Below, piece after piece: positions 51,170-60,156 of a DNA stretch of 64,000 nucleotides. The position numbers and the translations under genes were made by a program. Source of the DNA: Thioalkalivibrio sulfidiphilus HL-EbGr7 (lineage in GTDB: Bacteria; Pseudomonadota; Gammaproteobacteria; Ectothiorhodospirales; Ectothiorhodospiraceae); NCBI RefSeq assembly GCF_000021985.1, contig NC_011901.1, forward strand, positions 1,984,001-2,048,000. Reading direction: 5' to 3'. Under the pieces are notes generated by a model. That model searched no databases. It had not been told where the DNA came from and saw only the letters and a list, made by a program, of their open reading frames with translations. Numbering within the stretch: the stretch's first letter is position 1; every line of letters starts with the position of its first letter.

Positions 51170-51832
51170 CTAGTTGTCGCCCACTTCCCGGGAAGCGATC
51201 AGACCATGCTGCGCGGCCAGGGTCACCAGTTGCATGTCGTTGCTGATACCCAGCTTGCCCATGACCCGGCACTTGTAGGTGCTCACCGTCTTGGGACTGA
51301 TGTTCAGGGCGGTGGCGATGGCCTGGGGTGTCTGGCCCTGGAGGATCATCAGCAGGATCTGGCGTTCCCGCCCGGAGAGTTCATCAAAAGGGTTGGCCTG
51401 GCCCTTGGCGAGCCCGCCCAGGGCCAGGCGCTGGGCCACCGCCGGGCTGATATGGCGCTCGCCCTGCATGGCGCCCTGGATGGCGGCGATCATCTCCTCG
51501 ATGCGGCAACCCTTGGTGAGATAGCCGCTGGCGCCGGCCTCCAGCACCCAGCGGGGCACGGGACCCTCATCCATGGCGGTGAGCACCAGCACCTTTACCG
51601 ACGGCTGGGCCTCCACGATGCGCCGGGTGGCCACGAGCCCGCCTATGCCCGGCATGTTGATGTCCATGAGCACCACGTCCGGCTTGAGGCGCTTGGCCTC
51701 CACCAGGGCCTCTTCGCCGGAGTGGGCCTCGCCCACCACCTGGATACCGGTCACGGCGGCGCGCTCATCCAGCAGGCCACGGATGCCCATGCGAACCAGT
51801 TCGTGATCGTCCACCAGCAGGACGTCGATCAT
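51170..51832 (-). CDS. uvrY: UvrY/GacA-type response regulator
   Basis: This 220-aa NarL/FixJ-type regulator is the partner of the BarA/GacS sensor and controls the Csr/Rsm small RNAs in gammaproteobacteria. The receiver domain has DDHELVRMGIRGLL and the phosphoacceptor in VVLMDINMPG; the LuxR-type helix-turn-helix is LSGRERQILLMILQGQTPQA followed by NISPKTVSTYKCRVMGKLGI. Its place near uvrC agrees with the usual uvrY-uvrC pair, here separated by udg. Confidence 0.92.
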   Translation of the reverse strand: MIDVLLVDDHELVRMGIRGLLDERAAVTGIQVVGEAHSGEEALVEAKRLKPDVVLMDINMPGIGGLVATRRIVEAQPSVKVLVLTAMDEGPVPRWVLEAGASGYLTKGCRIEEMIAAIQGAMQGERHISPAVAQRLALGGLAKGQANPFDELSGRERQILLMILQGQTPQAIATALNISPKTVSTYKCRVMGKLGISNDMQLVTLAAQHGLIASREVGDN

Positions 51833-51913
51833 GCCCCGGCCCCCGGCGCACCCGAGGTGCGGCGAGTGGAGGTTTGATGACGGTTTGCCCGGAGATGTTT
51901 CACGGTCGGCGGT

Positions 51914-52381
51914 TCACCATTCACAGAAAGGATGTTTGACCAGGCTGGTATTGTAATAGCGCGGATCATGGGAGACCTCCTGGCCGACCCAGTCCGGTCG
52001 ATCGAAGACCTCGTCGGTTGCGGAGAGTTCGATCTCGGCCACGATCAGCCCCTCGTTGCGGCCCTCGAACACGTCCACCTCCCAGACATGCCCCTGATGT
52101 TCGACGAAGTACCGGGTCTTTTCGATCAACGGGCCCTCGCACAGGGCTTCCAGCATGCGCCGTGCCTCCTCGGGCGGGATCGAATACTCGAACTCCTCAC
52201 GCTCGACGCCCAGGGTGGCGCTCTTGATGTTGAGCCGGGCGTCCTCGTCGGTCACCCGCACACGGATGGAGGCGTGGCGATTGCCGCACAGGTAACCCTG
52301 ACGAAAGTGGATGCGCCGAGAGACGCTTTTCTTCCAGCTCTCGCCCACCACCAGAAACTTGCGTTCGATTTCCAGGCCCAT
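51914..52381 (-). CDS. CYTH-domain protein (triphosphate tunnel family)
   Basis: The 155-aa protein is a single CYTH domain. The signature EIERKFLV (ExExK) begins the chain, basic residues for phosphate binding follow (HASIRVRVTDEDARLNIKSA), and the acidic WEVDVFEG and GLIVAEIEL strands line the tunnel. Bacterial members hydrolyse inorganic triphosphate or, less often, make cyclic AMP. The short form without CHAD domain fits an inorganic triphosphatase. It lies between uvrY and fabH as a single gene. Confidence 0.9.
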   Translation of the reverse strand: MGLEIERKFLVVGESWKKSVSRRIHFRQGYLCGNRHASIRVRVTDEDARLNIKSATLGVEREEFEYSIPPEEARRMLEALCEGPLIEKTRYFVEHQGHVWEVDVFEGRNEGLIVAEIELSATDEVFDRPDWVGQEVSHDPRYYNTSLVKHPFCEW

Positions 52382-52473
52382 GGATCGTCTCGTGTTGGCC
52401 GGGCCGTCGCGGCCCGGTCGGGACGGTGGGTATTCTACCTGATCCGGTCAGCGGGAAACCGCTGGACGGCTGA

Positions 52474-53442
52474 TCAGAACCGCAGCAGGGCCGAGCCCCA
52501 GGTGAAGCCGCCGCCGAAGGCCTCCATCATCAGCAGGTCCCCGGGGCGCACACGCCCGTCACGCACGGCCACGTCCAGGGCCAGGGGGATGGAGGCGGCG
52601 GAGGTATTGCCGTGTTCGTCCACGGTGACCACCACCCGGTCCATGGGCATCTTCAGCTTGCGCGCGGTGGCCTGGATGATGCGGATGTTGGCCTGATGCG
52701 GGATCAGCCAGTCGATCTCCGCCTGGTCGATATCGTTGTATTCCAGGGTCTCGTCCACGATGCGGCCCAGGGTGTTGACCGCCACCTTGAAGACCTCGTT
52801 GCCCTTCATCTCGATGTAGGCCTCGCCCGCCAGCACCTCGCTGTAGGCGGTGGAGATGCCCTTGGGCACATGCAGCAGGTTATCGAAGCGGCCATCGGCG
52901 TGCAGGTGGGTGGAGAGGATGCCCTGCTCCTCGCTGGCCTCCAGCACCACGGCACCGGCGCCGTCGCCGAACAGGACGCAGGTGGTGCGGTCGGTCCAGT
53001 CCACGATGCGCGACAGGGTCTCGGCACCCACCACCAGGGCACACTTCGCGCCGCCGGTGCGGATGAAGCGATCGGCCACGCCCAGGGCGTAGACGAAGCC
53101 GGTGCACACCGCCTGCACGTCGAAGGCGGCGCAGCCGTGGATCTCCAGGCGTTTCTGCAGAAGGCAGGCGGTGCTGGGGAACACGCGATCCGGGGTGGTG
53201 GTGGCGACGATGATCAGGTCGATGTCGGCACTGCTGCGCCCGGCCATCTCCATGGCGCGGCGCGCGGCCCGCTCGGCCAGGTCGCAGGTGGTCTCCTCGG
53301 GGCCCGCGACGTGGCGCTTCTTGATGCCGGTGCGCTCCTGGATCCACTCATCCGTGGTCTCCACCATCTTTTCCAGATCGTGGTTGGTGAGGATTTTCTC
53401 CGGGAGACAGCCCCCGGTGCCGGTGATCCGGGCGTAGGTCAC
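52474..53442 (-). CDS. fabH: FabH, beta-ketoacyl-ACP synthase III
   Basis: This 322-aa condensing enzyme starts fatty acid synthesis by joining acetyl-CoA to malonyl-ACP. The active-site Cys is in [17 protein letters not shown] (about residue 113), the His in [10 protein letters not shown] and the Asn in [16 protein letters not shown]. The C-terminal [13 protein letters not shown] is the family end. Its start overlaps the plsX stop by 4 bases. No fabD follows; the CYTH gene is next. Confidence 0.96.
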   Translation of the reverse strand: MTYARITGTGGCLPEKILTNHDLEKMVETTDEWIQERTGIKKRHVAGPEETTCDLAERAARRAMEMAGRSSADIDLIIVATTTPDRVFPSTACLLQKRLEIHGCAAFDVQAVCTGFVYALGVADRFIRTGGAKCALVVGAETLSRIVDWTDRTTCVLFGDGAGAVVLEASEEQGILSTHLHADGRFDNLLHVPKGISTAYSEVLAGEAYIEMKGNEVFKVAVNTLGRIVDETLEYNDIDQAEIDWLIPHQANIRIIQATARKLKMPMDRVVVTVDEHGNTSAASIPLALDVAVRDGRVRPGDLLMMEAFGGGFTWGSALLRF

Positions 53443-54467
53443 GATGCTTCCCTTTCCGTCAGCAGCTGTTCCAGCTGCTTGTCGATGCGTTGCGCGATGT
53501 TCTTCTCCACCTCGAGGCGGGCGATGCGGATGGCGTTTTCAAAGGAAAACGCGTCGGCACCGCCATGGCTCTTGATGACGATACCCTGCAGGCCCAGGAG
53601 GCTGGCGCCGTTGTACAGGCGCGGATCGATGCGCTTCTTGAAGTTGCCGAGTACAGGCATGGCGAACAGCGCGGCAAAGCGGCTGAACAGATTGCGCTTG
53701 AACTCGGCGCGGATGAAGTGGGACACCATGCGCGCCACGCCCTCGCTGGTCTTGAGCGAGACGTTGCCCACGAAGCCGTCGCAGACCACCACGTCCACGT
53801 CGCCGCAGAAGATGTCGTCGCCTTCCACGAAGCCGATGTAGTTGAGGTTGCTGGCCTCCAGCAGGCGCGCCGCTTCCTTGATCTGGTCGCTGCCCTTGAT
53901 CTCTTCCTGGCCGATGTTGAGCAGTCCCACCTTGGGGCTGGGATTGTTGTCCACGGCGCTCACCAGTACCGAGCCCATCACCGCGAACTGGAACAGGTGT
54001 TCCGCGGTGCAGTCCACGTTGGCGCCCAGGTCCAGCATGTGGGTGTGGCCGTGGATGGAGGGGATGGCGGTGCTGATGGCCGGGCGGTCGATGCCGGGCA
54101 GGGTCTTGAGCACGTAGCGGGCGGTGGCCATGAGCGCGCCGGTATTGCCGGCGCTCACGCAGGCGTGGGCCTTGCCGTCCTTGACCAGGTTGATGGCCAC
54201 GCGCATGGAGGAGTCTTTCTTGTTGCGCAGGGCCTGTGCGGGGGGCTCGTCCATGCCCACCACCTGGCTGGCGTGGTGTATGCGAAGCCGCTCGGAAGGC
54301 TGTACGGGGTGGCGGGCGATCTCGGCGCTGAGCATGGATTCATCACCCACCAGTACCAGCTCGATATCGGGGTATTTGCCCAGTGCCCCGACCGCGGCCG
54401 GGACCACGACACCCGGGCCGTGATCACCGCCCATGGCGTCCAGTGCGATGGTAAAGAGTCCGCTCAT
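53439..54467 (-). CDS. plsX: PlsX, phosphate acyltransferase
   Basis: The 342-aa enzyme turns acyl-ACP into acyl-phosphate for phospholipid synthesis at the membrane surface. [20 protein letters not shown] at the start and [20 protein letters not shown] and [17 protein letters not shown] further on are family landmarks. The position after rpmF and before fabH is the usual arrangement. Confidence 0.96.
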   Translation of the reverse strand: MSGLFTIALDAMGGDHGPGVVVPAAVGALGKYPDIELVLVGDESMLSAEIARHPVQPSERLRIHHASQVVGMDEPPAQALRNKKDSSMRVAINLVKDGKAHACVSAGNTGALMATARYVLKTLPGIDRPAISTAIPSIHGHTHMLDLGANVDCTAEHLFQFAVMGSVLVSAVDNNPSPKVGLLNIGQEEIKGSDQIKEAARLLEASNLNYIGFVEGDDIFCGDVDVVVCDGFVGNVSLKTSEGVARMVSHFIRAEFKRNLFSRFAALFAMPVLGNFKKRIDPRLYNGASLLGLQGIVIKSHGGADAFSFENAIRIARLEVEKNIAQRIDKQLEQLLTEREAS

Positions 54468-54552
54468 TCAGTCGTCGACGATTTTCGCCTGCCCGTAAAT
54501 GACGACGCGGGATGTGTCCATCCCGCGATGTCTGGTTACATCTTGCGTGAGG

Positions 54553-54585
54553 CGCTGAACGGGCGGCCGTGCCTCCCGTTCAGCG
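54553..54585 (-). terminator. Hairpin between rpmF and plsX
   Basis: CGCTGAACGGG and CCCGTTCAGCG form a perfect 11-bp stem with an 11-base loop. There is no T run, so an attenuator or an RNA-processing site that lets rpmF be expressed above plsX-fabH is more likely than a strict terminator. Confidence 0.45.
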
Positions 54586-54599
54586 AAGCGGCGAGGGGT

Positions 54600-54788
54600 T
54601 TATTCCTCGTCCTGCTCCTTGGCCTTGATCACCTGGCGCCCGCGGTAGAAACCATCGGGGCTGATGTGGTGCCGACGGTGCACTTCACCGGTGGTGGGCT
54701 CGATGGAGAGCGCAGCGTTCTTGAGCGCATCGTGGGAACGACGCATGCCGCGCTTCGAGGGGGTGGTACGGGCCTGTTGAACTGCCAT
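54600..54788 (-). CDS. rpmF: Ribosomal protein bL32
   Basis: The 62-aa ribosomal protein begins [20 protein letters not shown] and contains [20 protein letters not shown]. It lacks the four zinc-binding cysteines, so it is the zinc-independent (C-) form. It lies between yceD and plsX as usual. Confidence 0.97.
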   Translation of the reverse strand: MAVQQARTTPSKRGMRRSHDALKNAALSIEPTTGEVHRRHHISPDGFYRGRQVIKAKEQDEE

Positions 54789-54844
54789 GATAAAGATCTC
54801 CGTAGAGCGTTAGCTTGAACCAGTCCCCGGTCACCATGACCGGG

Positions 54845-55381
54845 CTAGGGTTTGTTCTCGTCTGTCTTGAGTCCCTTCAGGACAGCGAATGGGTTGTCGA
54901 CTTCGCGCCGGCTGCGGGAGATATCCCCGTCGGCGAACTCCCGGTGTCCGCCCTCGGCGCAGGGGCTGCCCTCGGGATGCAGGGCCACCACCGGCAGTGC
55001 CAGCAGCAGCTCCTCTTCCAGGAGACCGTGCAGGCTCAGGCCCCGTTCCTCCACCCAGACCGCGTCCTGGTCATCGGGCAGTGTCTCCAGGACCTTCTCA
55101 TCGGCCACCAGGCGGGCCTCGAAGTCATGGTCCACAGGGTGGTCCATGCGCTCCAGGCAGCGCTGGCAGCGCAGGTGCAGGGTGGCCTGGACGTGTCCAC
55201 GTACCCGGTCACCACCGCCGGGCGCCCTGTCGAAGTGAAACCGGGCGCTGGCCTCCCCTTCGGTATCCAGCAGTTCCCCGGAAAGCCGGGGCAAGCGGGA
55301 CAGGGGCAACGTACCCGCCACCTCACCCGCCCTGGCGGACAGCCGGGCCGGGTCGATCCAGTCGGGCAACGCGTCGAACAT
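54845..55381 (-). CDS. yceD: YceD (DUF177) protein
   Basis: This 178-aa DUF177 protein precedes rpmF in most bacteria and is linked to 23S rRNA accumulation. It has the conserved LHLRCQRCLERMDHPVDHDF motif with a paired CxxC. Acidic EDxDxxx-type C-terminal features are present in reduced form (LPVVALHPEGSPCAEGG). The start MFDALPDWIDPARLSA is well placed; the region upstream holds divergent promoters for this gene and pycA. Confidence 0.9.
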   Translation of the reverse strand: MFDALPDWIDPARLSARAGEVAGTLPLSRLPRLSGELLDTEGEASARFHFDRAPGGGDRVRGHVQATLHLRCQRCLERMDHPVDHDFEARLVADEKVLETLPDDQDAVWVEERGLSLHGLLEEELLLALPVVALHPEGSPCAEGGHREFADGDISRSRREVDNPFAVLKGLKTDENKP

Positions 55382-55533
55382 AAGCGGGCAATTTTACGCC
55401 CCGGGACAGTCCGCTGTCAAAGACGATTTTGCCTTGTGAATCCGGGGCTTGGCTTGAAATGCCGACGGTAAATCACGGATACTCCGGGATCACCCGGTTT
55501 TCGGGCCCCGTATTCCCAAGGTGGCGGCACCCC

Positions 55534-56952
55534 GTGATACGCAAGATCCTGATTGCCAACCGCGGCGAGATTGCCGTGCGCATCATCCGTGCCTGCGCCG
55601 AAATGGGGATCACCTCGGTGGCCGTGTACACCGACGCGGACCGCCACAGCCTGCATGTCAAGAAGGCCAACGAGGCCTACTCCATCGGCCCCGATTCCCT
55701 GGCCGGGTATCTCAACGTGCACCGCATGGTCAACGTGGCCCGGGCCGTGGGCTGTGATGCCATCCACCCCGGCTACGGCTTCCTGTCCGAGAACCCCCAG
55801 TTCGCCCGCACCTGCGCCCAGCGCGGGGTGCGCTTCATCGGCCCCTCGGCGGAGGTGATCCACGCCATGGGCGACAAGGTCCAGGCGCGGCGTTCCATGA
55901 TCGCCGCCGGGGTGCCGGTGGTGCCCGGCAGCGAGGGCAACCTGGCCAGCGTGGACGAGGCCCTGGCCCTGGCCGAGCAGATCGGCTTTCCGGTGATGCT
56001 CAAGGCCACCACCGGCGGCGGCGGGCGCGGCATCCGCCGCTGCGACGATCCGGCCCAGCTGCGCAGCAACTACGAGCGGGTGCGCTCCGAGGCCACCAAG
56101 GCCTTCGGCAACACCGAGATCTTCATGGAGAAGGCCATCATCAACCCGCGCCACATCGAGGTGCAGGTGCTGGCCGACAGCCACGGCAACGCCATCCACC
56201 TGTTCGAGCGCGACTGTTCCATCCAGCGCCGCCACCAGAAGCTGGTTGAGATCGCCCCATCCCCCCAGTTGAGCGATGCTCAACGCGCCTACGTGGGCGA
56301 GCTGGCGGTGCGCGCCGCCAGGGCGGTGGGCTACGAGAACGCCGGCACGGTGGAGTTCCTCATGGATCACGAGGACAACTTCTACTTCATGGAGATGAAC
56401 ACCCGCCTGCAGGTGGAACACCCGGTCACCGAGATGATCACCGGCGTGGACATCGTCCAGGAACAGATCCGCATCGCCTCGGGCCTGCCCATGAGCTACG
56501 CCCAGGAGCAGGTGCAGCGCCGCGGCTTTGCCATCGAGTTCCGCATCAACGCCGAAGACCCCAAGAACGACTTCCTGCCAAGCTTCGGGCGTATCACCCG
56601 CTACTTCGCCCCGGGCGGCCCGGGCGTGCGCACCGACGGCGCCATCTACACCGGCTACCACATCCCGCCCCACTACGACTCCATGTGCGCCAAGCTCATC
56701 GTCTGGGCCCTGGACTGGGAAAGCCTGATCCGCCGCGCACGCCGTGCACTTCAGGACATCGGTGTGTTCGGCGTGAAGACCACCATCCCCTATCACCTGG
56801 AGATCCTCGGCAACGCGGAATTCCAGTCAGGGCGCTTCGACACGGGCTTCGTGGAGGCCCACCCGGAACTCACCGACTACTCGGTGCGCCGCCCGGTCCG
56901 TGAACTGGCGGCCGTGATCGCCGCCGCCATCGCCGCCCACAAGGGCCTGTAA
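55534..56952 (+). CDS. pycA: Pyruvate carboxylase subunit A (biotin carboxylase)
   Basis: The 472-aa biotin carboxylase carboxylates biotin at the cost of ATP. The GTG start giving MIRKILIANRGEIAVRII fits the family beginning exactly. ATP-grasp motifs include KATTGGGGRGIRRCDDPAQL and MEMNTRLQVEHPVTEMITGV; the catalytic RRHQKLVEIAPSP is present. The next gene encodes the transcarboxylase with its biotin domain, so this is the two-subunit pyruvate carboxylase and not AccC of acetyl-CoA carboxylase, which it resembles. It would refill oxaloacetate. Confidence 0.9.
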   Translation: MIRKILIANRGEIAVRIIRACAEMGITSVAVYTDADRHSLHVKKANEAYSIGPDSLAGYLNVHRMVNVARAVGCDAIHPGYGFLSENPQFARTCAQRGVRFIGPSAEVIHAMGDKVQARRSMIAAGVPVVPGSEGNLASVDEALALAEQIGFPVMLKATTGGGGRGIRRCDDPAQLRSNYERVRSEATKAFGNTEIFMEKAIINPRHIEVQVLADSHGNAIHLFERDCSIQRRHQKLVEIAPSPQLSDAQRAYVGELAVRAARAVGYENAGTVEFLMDHEDNFYFMEMNTRLQVEHPVTEMITGVDIVQEQIRIASGLPMSYAQEQVQRRGFAIEFRINAEDPKNDFLPSFGRITRYFAPGGPGVRTDGAIYTGYHIPPHYDSMCAKLIVWALDWESLIRRARRALQDIGVFGVKTTIPYHLEILGNAEFQSGRFDTGFVEAHPELTDYSVRRPVRELAAVIAAAIAAHKGL

Positions 56953-56968
56953 GCCATAAGGTAACGCC

Positions 56969-58798
56969 ATGTCCAAGATCATGATCACCGATCTCACCCT
57001 GCGCGACGGCCACCAGAGCCTGATCGCCACGCGCATGCGCACCGAGGACATGCTGCCGATATGCGAGCGCATGGACCGGATCGGCTTCTGGTCCATGGAG
57101 GTCTGGGGCGGCGCCACCTTCGACGCCTGCGTGCGCTTCCTCAAGGAAGACCCCTGGGAGCGCCTGCGCAAGCTGCGCGAGGCCCTGCCCAACACTCGCC
57201 TGCAGATGCTGCTGCGCGGCCAGAACCTGGTGGGCTACCGACACTATGCCGACGACGTGGTGCGCAGCTTCGTGGCCCGCTCCGCCGCCAACGGCATGGA
57301 CGTGTTCCGCATCTTCGACGCCATGAACGACACCCGCAACCTGCGCGTGTCCATCGAGGCGGTGAAGCAGGAAAACAAGCACGCCCAGGGCACCATCAGC
57401 TATACCACCAGCCCGGTGCACAACATCGCCCAGTTCGTGGCCATGGCCCGGGAGATGGTGGACATGGGCTGCGACAGCATCGCCATCAAGGACATGGCCG
57501 GCCTGCTGACCCCGTCCACCACCGCGGAACTGGTGAGCGAGCTGGTGGCGGCGGTCAAGGTACCCGTGCACCTGCACACCCACGCCACCTCGGGGCTCGC
57601 CGAGATGTGCCACCTCAAGGCCATCGAGCACGGCGTGAGCGTGATCGACACCGCCATGTCCGCCTTCGCCGGCGGCACCAGCCACGCGCCCACCGAGAGC
57701 ATGGTGGCGGCCCTCAAGGGCACGGAGTACGACACCGGCCTGGACCTGGAGGCCCTGCAGGAGATCGGCTTCTACTTCCACGAGGTGCGCAAGAAATACC
57801 ACCAGTACGAAAGCGAGTTCACCGGCATCGACACCCGGGTGCAGACCACCCAGGTGCCCGGCGGCATGATCTCCAACCTGGCCAACCAGTTGCGCGAACA
57901 GGGCGCCCTGGACAAGATGAACCTGGTGATGAAGGAGATCCCCCGGGTGCGCGAGGACCTGGGCTACCCGCCCCTGGTCACCCCCACCTCCCAGATCGTC
58001 GGCACTCAGGCTGTCATGAACGTGCTCACCGGCGAGCGCTACAAGACCATCACCAACGAGGTGAAGCTCTACCTCCAGGGCCGCTACGGCCGCACCCTGG
58101 GCACGGTGAACAGCGTGGTACGGCAGAAGGCCATCGGCAACGCCGAGGTGATCGACTGCCGCCCTGCCGACCTGCTGGACGACGAGCTTGAGAACCTGCG
58201 CGAGCAGGCCGGCGAGCTGGCCCAGAGCGAGGAGGACGTGCTGATCTTCGCCATGTTCCCCGAGGTGGGCCGGGAGTTCCTGCAGCAGCGCCGCGACGGC
58301 CACCTGGTGCCCGAACCCCTGCTGCCTGCCAACGGCGGCAAGAAGGAGGACCAGGCCGCGCCAGTGGAATTCCGCGTCACCCTGCATGGCGAGACCTACC
58401 ACATCAAGGTCACCGGCACCGGCCACAAGCGCGAGGACATGCGCCCCTTCTACGTCACCGTGGATGGCATGCCCGAAGAGATCCAGGTGGAGACCCTGGA
58501 TGAACTGCTGGTGTCCGCCGAGGGCGGCGACACCGCCCAGCCCCGCCCCCGCGGCAAGGGCAGCCAGCGCCCCCGGGCCACCAAGCCCGGCCACGTGAGC
58601 ACCTCCATGCCCGGCAGCATCACCGACGTGCTGGTCAAGGAAGGCGACACGGTCAAGGCCGGTGACGCGGTGCTGGTGCTCGAGGCCATGAAGATGGAGA
58701 CCGAGGTACAGGCCCCGGTGGACGGCACCGTCAAGGCGGTGCACGTGGCCAAGGGCGACAGCGTCAACCCGGACGAGACCCTGGTGGAGATCGAGTGA
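56969..58798 (+). CDS. pycB: Pyruvate carboxylase subunit B / OadA-like
   Basis: The 609-aa protein has a carboxyltransferase domain (1-460; DLTLRDGHQSLIATRMRTED and the metal-binding HLHTHATSGLAEM), a linker, and a C-terminal biotinyl domain with biotin lysine in VLEAMKMETEV. It transfers CO2 from biotin to pyruvate. The same chain can serve in sodium-pumping oxaloacetate decarboxylase, but no beta or gamma subunit genes are near, and pycA is 16 bases upstream, so pyruvate carboxylase is favoured. It overlaps maf by 4 bases. Confidence 0.9.
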   Translation: MSKIMITDLTLRDGHQSLIATRMRTEDMLPICERMDRIGFWSMEVWGGATFDACVRFLKEDPWERLRKLREALPNTRLQMLLRGQNLVGYRHYADDVVRSFVARSAANGMDVFRIFDAMNDTRNLRVSIEAVKQENKHAQGTISYTTSPVHNIAQFVAMAREMVDMGCDSIAIKDMAGLLTPSTTAELVSELVAAVKVPVHLHTHATSGLAEMCHLKAIEHGVSVIDTAMSAFAGGTSHAPTESMVAALKGTEYDTGLDLEALQEIGFYFHEVRKKYHQYESEFTGIDTRVQTTQVPGGMISNLANQLREQGALDKMNLVMKEIPRVREDLGYPPLVTPTSQIVGTQAVMNVLTGERYKTITNEVKLYLQGRYGRTLGTVNSVVRQKAIGNAEVIDCRPADLLDDELENLREQAGELAQSEEDVLIFAMFPEVGREFLQQRRDGHLVPEPLLPANGGKKEDQAAPVEFRVTLHGETYHIKVTGTGHKREDMRPFYVTVDGMPEEIQVETLDELLVSAEGGDTAQPRPRGKGSQRPRATKPGHVSTSMPGSITDVLVKEGDTVKAGDAVLVLEAMKMETEVQAPVDGTVKAVHVAKGDSVNPDETLVEIE

Positions 58799-59391
58799 GG
58801 CCCCTGATCCTCGGTTCCTCCTCGCCGTTTCGCCGGGAACTGCTGGAGCGCCTGCAACTGCCGTTTCAGTGCCACTCGCCCGAGGTGGACGAATCCCCCC
58901 TGCCCGACGAATCCCCCACCGACCTGGTGGCCCGGCTTGCCCGGGACAAGGCCCGGACCGTGGCCATGCACCATCCCGAGGCCCTGATCATCGGCTCCGA
59001 CCAGGTGGCGGAGCTGGACGGTCGCATCCTGGGCAAGCCCGGCAGCCACGAGCAGGCCGTGGTGCAACTGCGCGCCGCCTCGGGCCGTTCCGTGGTGTTT
59101 CACACCGGCCTGTGCCTGCTCAATGCCGAGACCGGACGGGCCCAGATCCACACCGTGCCCTTCACCGTGCACTTTCGCACCCTGGACTCGGCCATGATCG
59201 AGCACTACCTGCGCCGGGAGCAGCCCTACGGCTGCGCCGGCAGCTTCAAGTCCGAGGGCCTGGGCATCGCCCTGTTCCAGCGCATGGAGGGGGATGACCC
59301 CACCGCCCTGATCGGCCTGCCCCTGATCACCCTGGTAAGCATGCTGCGGGAGGAAGGCGTGGCGGTGCTGGGCGGGAAGGACTCGGCCTAG
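58795..59391 (+). CDS. Maf-family nucleotide pyrophosphatase (YceF type)
   Basis: The 198-aa protein begins at GTG overlapping the pycB stop. ILGSSSPFRRELLERLQLPF (SSSxxR) and IIGSDQVAELDG are the Maf motifs; the conserved acid in GSDQ is the catalytic base. YceF-like members hydrolyse 7-methyl-GTP and other altered nucleotides. In many gammaproteobacteria maf lies beside yceD-rpmF; here it sits 3.5 kb away after pycAB. Confidence 0.92.
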   Translation: MRPLILGSSSPFRRELLERLQLPFQCHSPEVDESPLPDESPTDLVARLARDKARTVAMHHPEALIIGSDQVAELDGRILGKPGSHEQAVVQLRAASGRSVVFHTGLCLLNAETGRAQIHTVPFTVHFRTLDSAMIEHYLRREQPYGCAGSFKSEGLGIALFQRMEGDDPTALIGLPLITLVSMLREEGVAVLGGKDSA

Positions 59392-59401
59392 CCCCAGTGC
59401 G

Positions 59402-59490
59402 GTAGCTTGGGGTGAGCGCAGCGAACCCCAACGATGGGGAATCGGTCGGGACATCGCCTGTTGGGGTTCGCTGCGCTCACCCCAACCTAC
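59402..59490. repeat. 31-bp inverted repeat (GTTGGGGTTCGCTGCGCTC type)
   Basis: The left arm at 59402-59432 and the right arm at 59460-59490 are complementary in 30 of 31 positions, with a 27-base spacer. Each arm also contains an inner palindrome, GGGGT...ACCCC. It resembles dispersed intergenic repeats seen in many gammaproteobacteria. Confidence 0.85.
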
Positions 59491-59500
59491 GCCCCTCCAA

Positions 59501-59534
59501 CGCAAACGGGCCGCCCAAGGGCGGCCCGTTTGCG
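59501..59534. terminator. Bidirectional terminator-like hairpin between maf and the FHA gene
   Basis: CGCAAACGGGCCGCCC and its exact complement form a 16-bp stem with a 2-base centre, between two convergent genes. The T-rich part is inside the stem end (GTTTGCG); no T run follows. Confidence 0.6.
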
Positions 59535-59553
59535 TGTCCATCCCGTTTGCGCT

Positions 59554-59982
59554 TCAGCGGCCCGGGATGCGGAAATGGATCAGGTGGGGGTCACCGTCCT
59601 CCACCGGACGGCCCAGGCTGATCACGCCCTCGCCCACCAGGGGGAACTCCTCACCGTTGAGCAGGCAGACCTGGTCGTTGCCCTTGAGCTGCACATAGGT
59701 GCCGTTGGTGCTCTGGTCAATGACCACGAACTTGCCCTTGCGGTAGATGAATCGGGCATGGTGCCGGGAAGCCACGGGTACCGCGACCACCAGATCGCAG
59801 TCCAGGTTGCGGCCCACCACGAACACCCGGGAGCTGGCCGTGAACCAGTGCTCGACACCCTCGTAGCTCAGGGAGAGTCGCGCGGTCAGGTCATACATGG
59901 CCCGCACGCGCTCTGCGCTGATCTGCTGGGTCGGTGAAGCCTCGTTGTAACCGTCGTCGGAGGACTGCATGAAGTGTTTCAT
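59554..59982 (-). CDS. FHA-domain protein
   Basis: The 142-aa cytoplasmic protein has a leader helix (about 1-45) and one FHA phosphothreonine-binding domain (about 50-138), with the conserved R in VFVVGRNLDCDLVV, SRHH in VASRHHARF and N in STNGTYVQL. All key residues are kept. It presumably reads a Ser/Thr kinase signal, but no kinase or phosphatase gene is in the window. The N-terminal extension resembles FHA proteins of adenylate-cyclase type, without the enzyme. Confidence 0.88.
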   Translation of the reverse strand: MKHFMQSSDDGYNEASPTQQISAERVRAMYDLTARLSLSYEGVEHWFTASSRVFVVGRNLDCDLVVAVPVASRHHARFIYRKGKFVVIDQSTNGTYVQLKGNDQVCLLNGEEFPLVGEGVISLGRPVEDGDPHLIHFRIPGR

Positions 59983-60156
59983 CGTTTGGCCTACCTCAGT
60001 TGCTCACTGAGATAGAGTATGCGCGCGGACAAAGGCCATTTTCTGTGAACTTAAGCAGAAAAAATCGGCCAAGTGATCAAGAACATGCGTTTGCAACGTT
60101 CTTTCTGATAAACCTCTCGGAATCCTTACACGCAAATCCAAGGGAGGCAATCCCCC

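Noticed and set aside
55534-58798. Sodium-pumping oxaloacetate decarboxylase
   Set aside because: No beta or gamma subunit genes are adjacent, while a biotin carboxylase gene is, which points to pyruvate carboxylase.
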